Of a stretch of DNA of 21,714 bases, positions 21,172 to 21,714 are shown in pieces (positions within the stretch are counted from its first letter, which is position 1; every line of letters starts with the position of its first letter). The notes beneath the pieces are model-generated. The model made no database searches. It had not been told where the DNA came from and was given only the letters and a program-made list of their open reading frames with translations. The position numbers and the translations under genes were made by a program. This stretch comes from DATBLE01 sp038248655 (GTDB lineage: Bacteria; Actinomycetota; Thermoleophilia; Gaiellales; Gaiellaceae). The stretch lies in assembly GCA_038248655.1 (NCBI GenBank), contig JBBRXG010000048.1, positions 1-21,714 on the forward strand, read 5' to 3'.

Positions 21172-21714
21172 ATGACGGCGCGAGCCATCCTTGCCTTGTT
21201 TGCGGCCGGCGGTTCGCTCGCCCTCGCGTTCCCTGCGGCGCCGCAGGTGGCGATCGCCTCGCGGCCGGCGTTGCGGTTGCCGGCGCCGGTGTACCGAACG
21301 ACCGCCGTCGTCGCCGGCGGCCGGATCTACCTGTTGGGAGGCCATGACAGCACCGGCGACACGATCAGCTCCGTGTACGTGCTGGATCCGGCGAGCGGTC
21401 GCTCGCGGCGCGCGGGAACGCTGGCGCTGCCGACGCACGGCGCCGCGGCCGCGGATCTGGGTGGGCGGATCCTCGTCTTCGGCGGCGCCTCGACCGCGGT
21501 CCACGATGTCGTGCAGCAGTTTTTCCCGCAGAGCGGCAGCGCGCACGTGGTCGGGCACATGCCGGGCGTGCGCGCCGATGTCACCGCCGCGGTCGTCGGG
21601 CGGCGCGCGATTCTCGTCGGCGGCTTCGACGGCGCCGGCCCGCAGTCGGCTGTCTGGGCGACCGCGGACGGCAGGAGCTTCCACGTCGTCGCGCACCTGC
21701 CCCAGCCGGTGCGC
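21172..21714 (+). CDS. secreted kelch-repeat protein, cut by the right edge
   Basis: 181 codons are visible from the ATG at 21172. MTARAILALFAAGGSLALAFPAAP is a signal peptide. Three kelch-like blades follow, each with the hydrophobic-Gly-Gly core: 'VVAGGRIYLLGGHD', 'DLGGRILVFGGAS' and 'VVGRRAILVGGFDGAG'. Kelch propellers mediate binding or house copper-radical oxidases; too little is seen to choose. It lies 43 bases after the L,D-transpeptidase and could share its transcript, so both may serve the cell envelope. Confidence 0.75.
   Translation, partial: MTARAILALFAAGGSLALAFPAAPQVAIASRPALRLPAPVYRTTAVVAGGRIYLLGGHDSTGDTISSVYVLDPASGRSRRAGTLALPTHGAAAADLGGRILVFGGASTAVHDVVQQFFPQSGSAHVVGHMPGVRADVTAAVVGRRAILVGGFDGAGPQSAVWATADGRSFHVVAHLPQPVR

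Overview
The window is uniformly GC-rich. Its gene content (ECF42-type sigma factor with a DGPF/YCII partner, ArsR/SRPBCC/DUF1801 cassette, PIN/HTH toxin-antitoxin, kelch and L,D-transpeptidase secreted proteins, very Ala/Arg/Gly-rich products) points to a soil-type Actinomycetota, most likely a Thermoleophilia-like lineage. That placement is inference from style and gene families; no rRNA or tRNA gene was seen.

Layout. 1-1734: the start of a minus-strand gene running off the left edge, a 5'-truncated TetR regulator, a rhomboid-like membrane protein, and a VapB-like antitoxin with no toxin. 1781-5024 (minus): three secreted proteins of unknown function (two coupled by a 4-base overlap), a small CxxC protein and a DUF3995 membrane protein. 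5289-8033 (plus): a possible 7-codon leader, a YCII/DGPF protein, an ECF42 sigma factor that has no ordinary start codon, and an NAD-dependent epimerase-like protein whose C-terminus is frameshifted. 8033-10199 (plus): a compact stress/regulatory operon (ArsR, DUF1801, AHSA1-type SRPBCC, DUF1801, SRPBCC) with a perfect palindrome over the ArsR start and a hairpin at the end. 10310-12345: a scarred stretch with an integrase remnant, two TGTCCCC repeat pairs, an aldo/keto reductase-cupin pair between them, and a LtrA remnant. 12363-16833 (minus): a PIN toxin with a frameshift and its HTH antitoxin, a small acidic protein, a DUF6398 protein and a large primase-helicase of the TOTE conflict-system type, also with a single-base frameshift. 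17186-21714 (plus): a GT4 glycosyltransferase, a YegP-like protein, a 560-base gap with twin stem-loop repeats, an L,D-transpeptidase and the start of a kelch protein.

How they fit together. The sigma/YCII pair and the ArsR operon look like two self-contained regulatory cassettes. The region from about 10.2 to 16.8 kb is accessory DNA: recombinase debris, a toxin-antitoxin pair and a conflict-type primase-helicase with two small partners on the same strand. Three otherwise well-conserved genes (epimerase, PIN toxin, primase-helicase) each carry one single-base indel, so either the assembly has indel errors or these accessory genes are newly inactivated; reads would decide.
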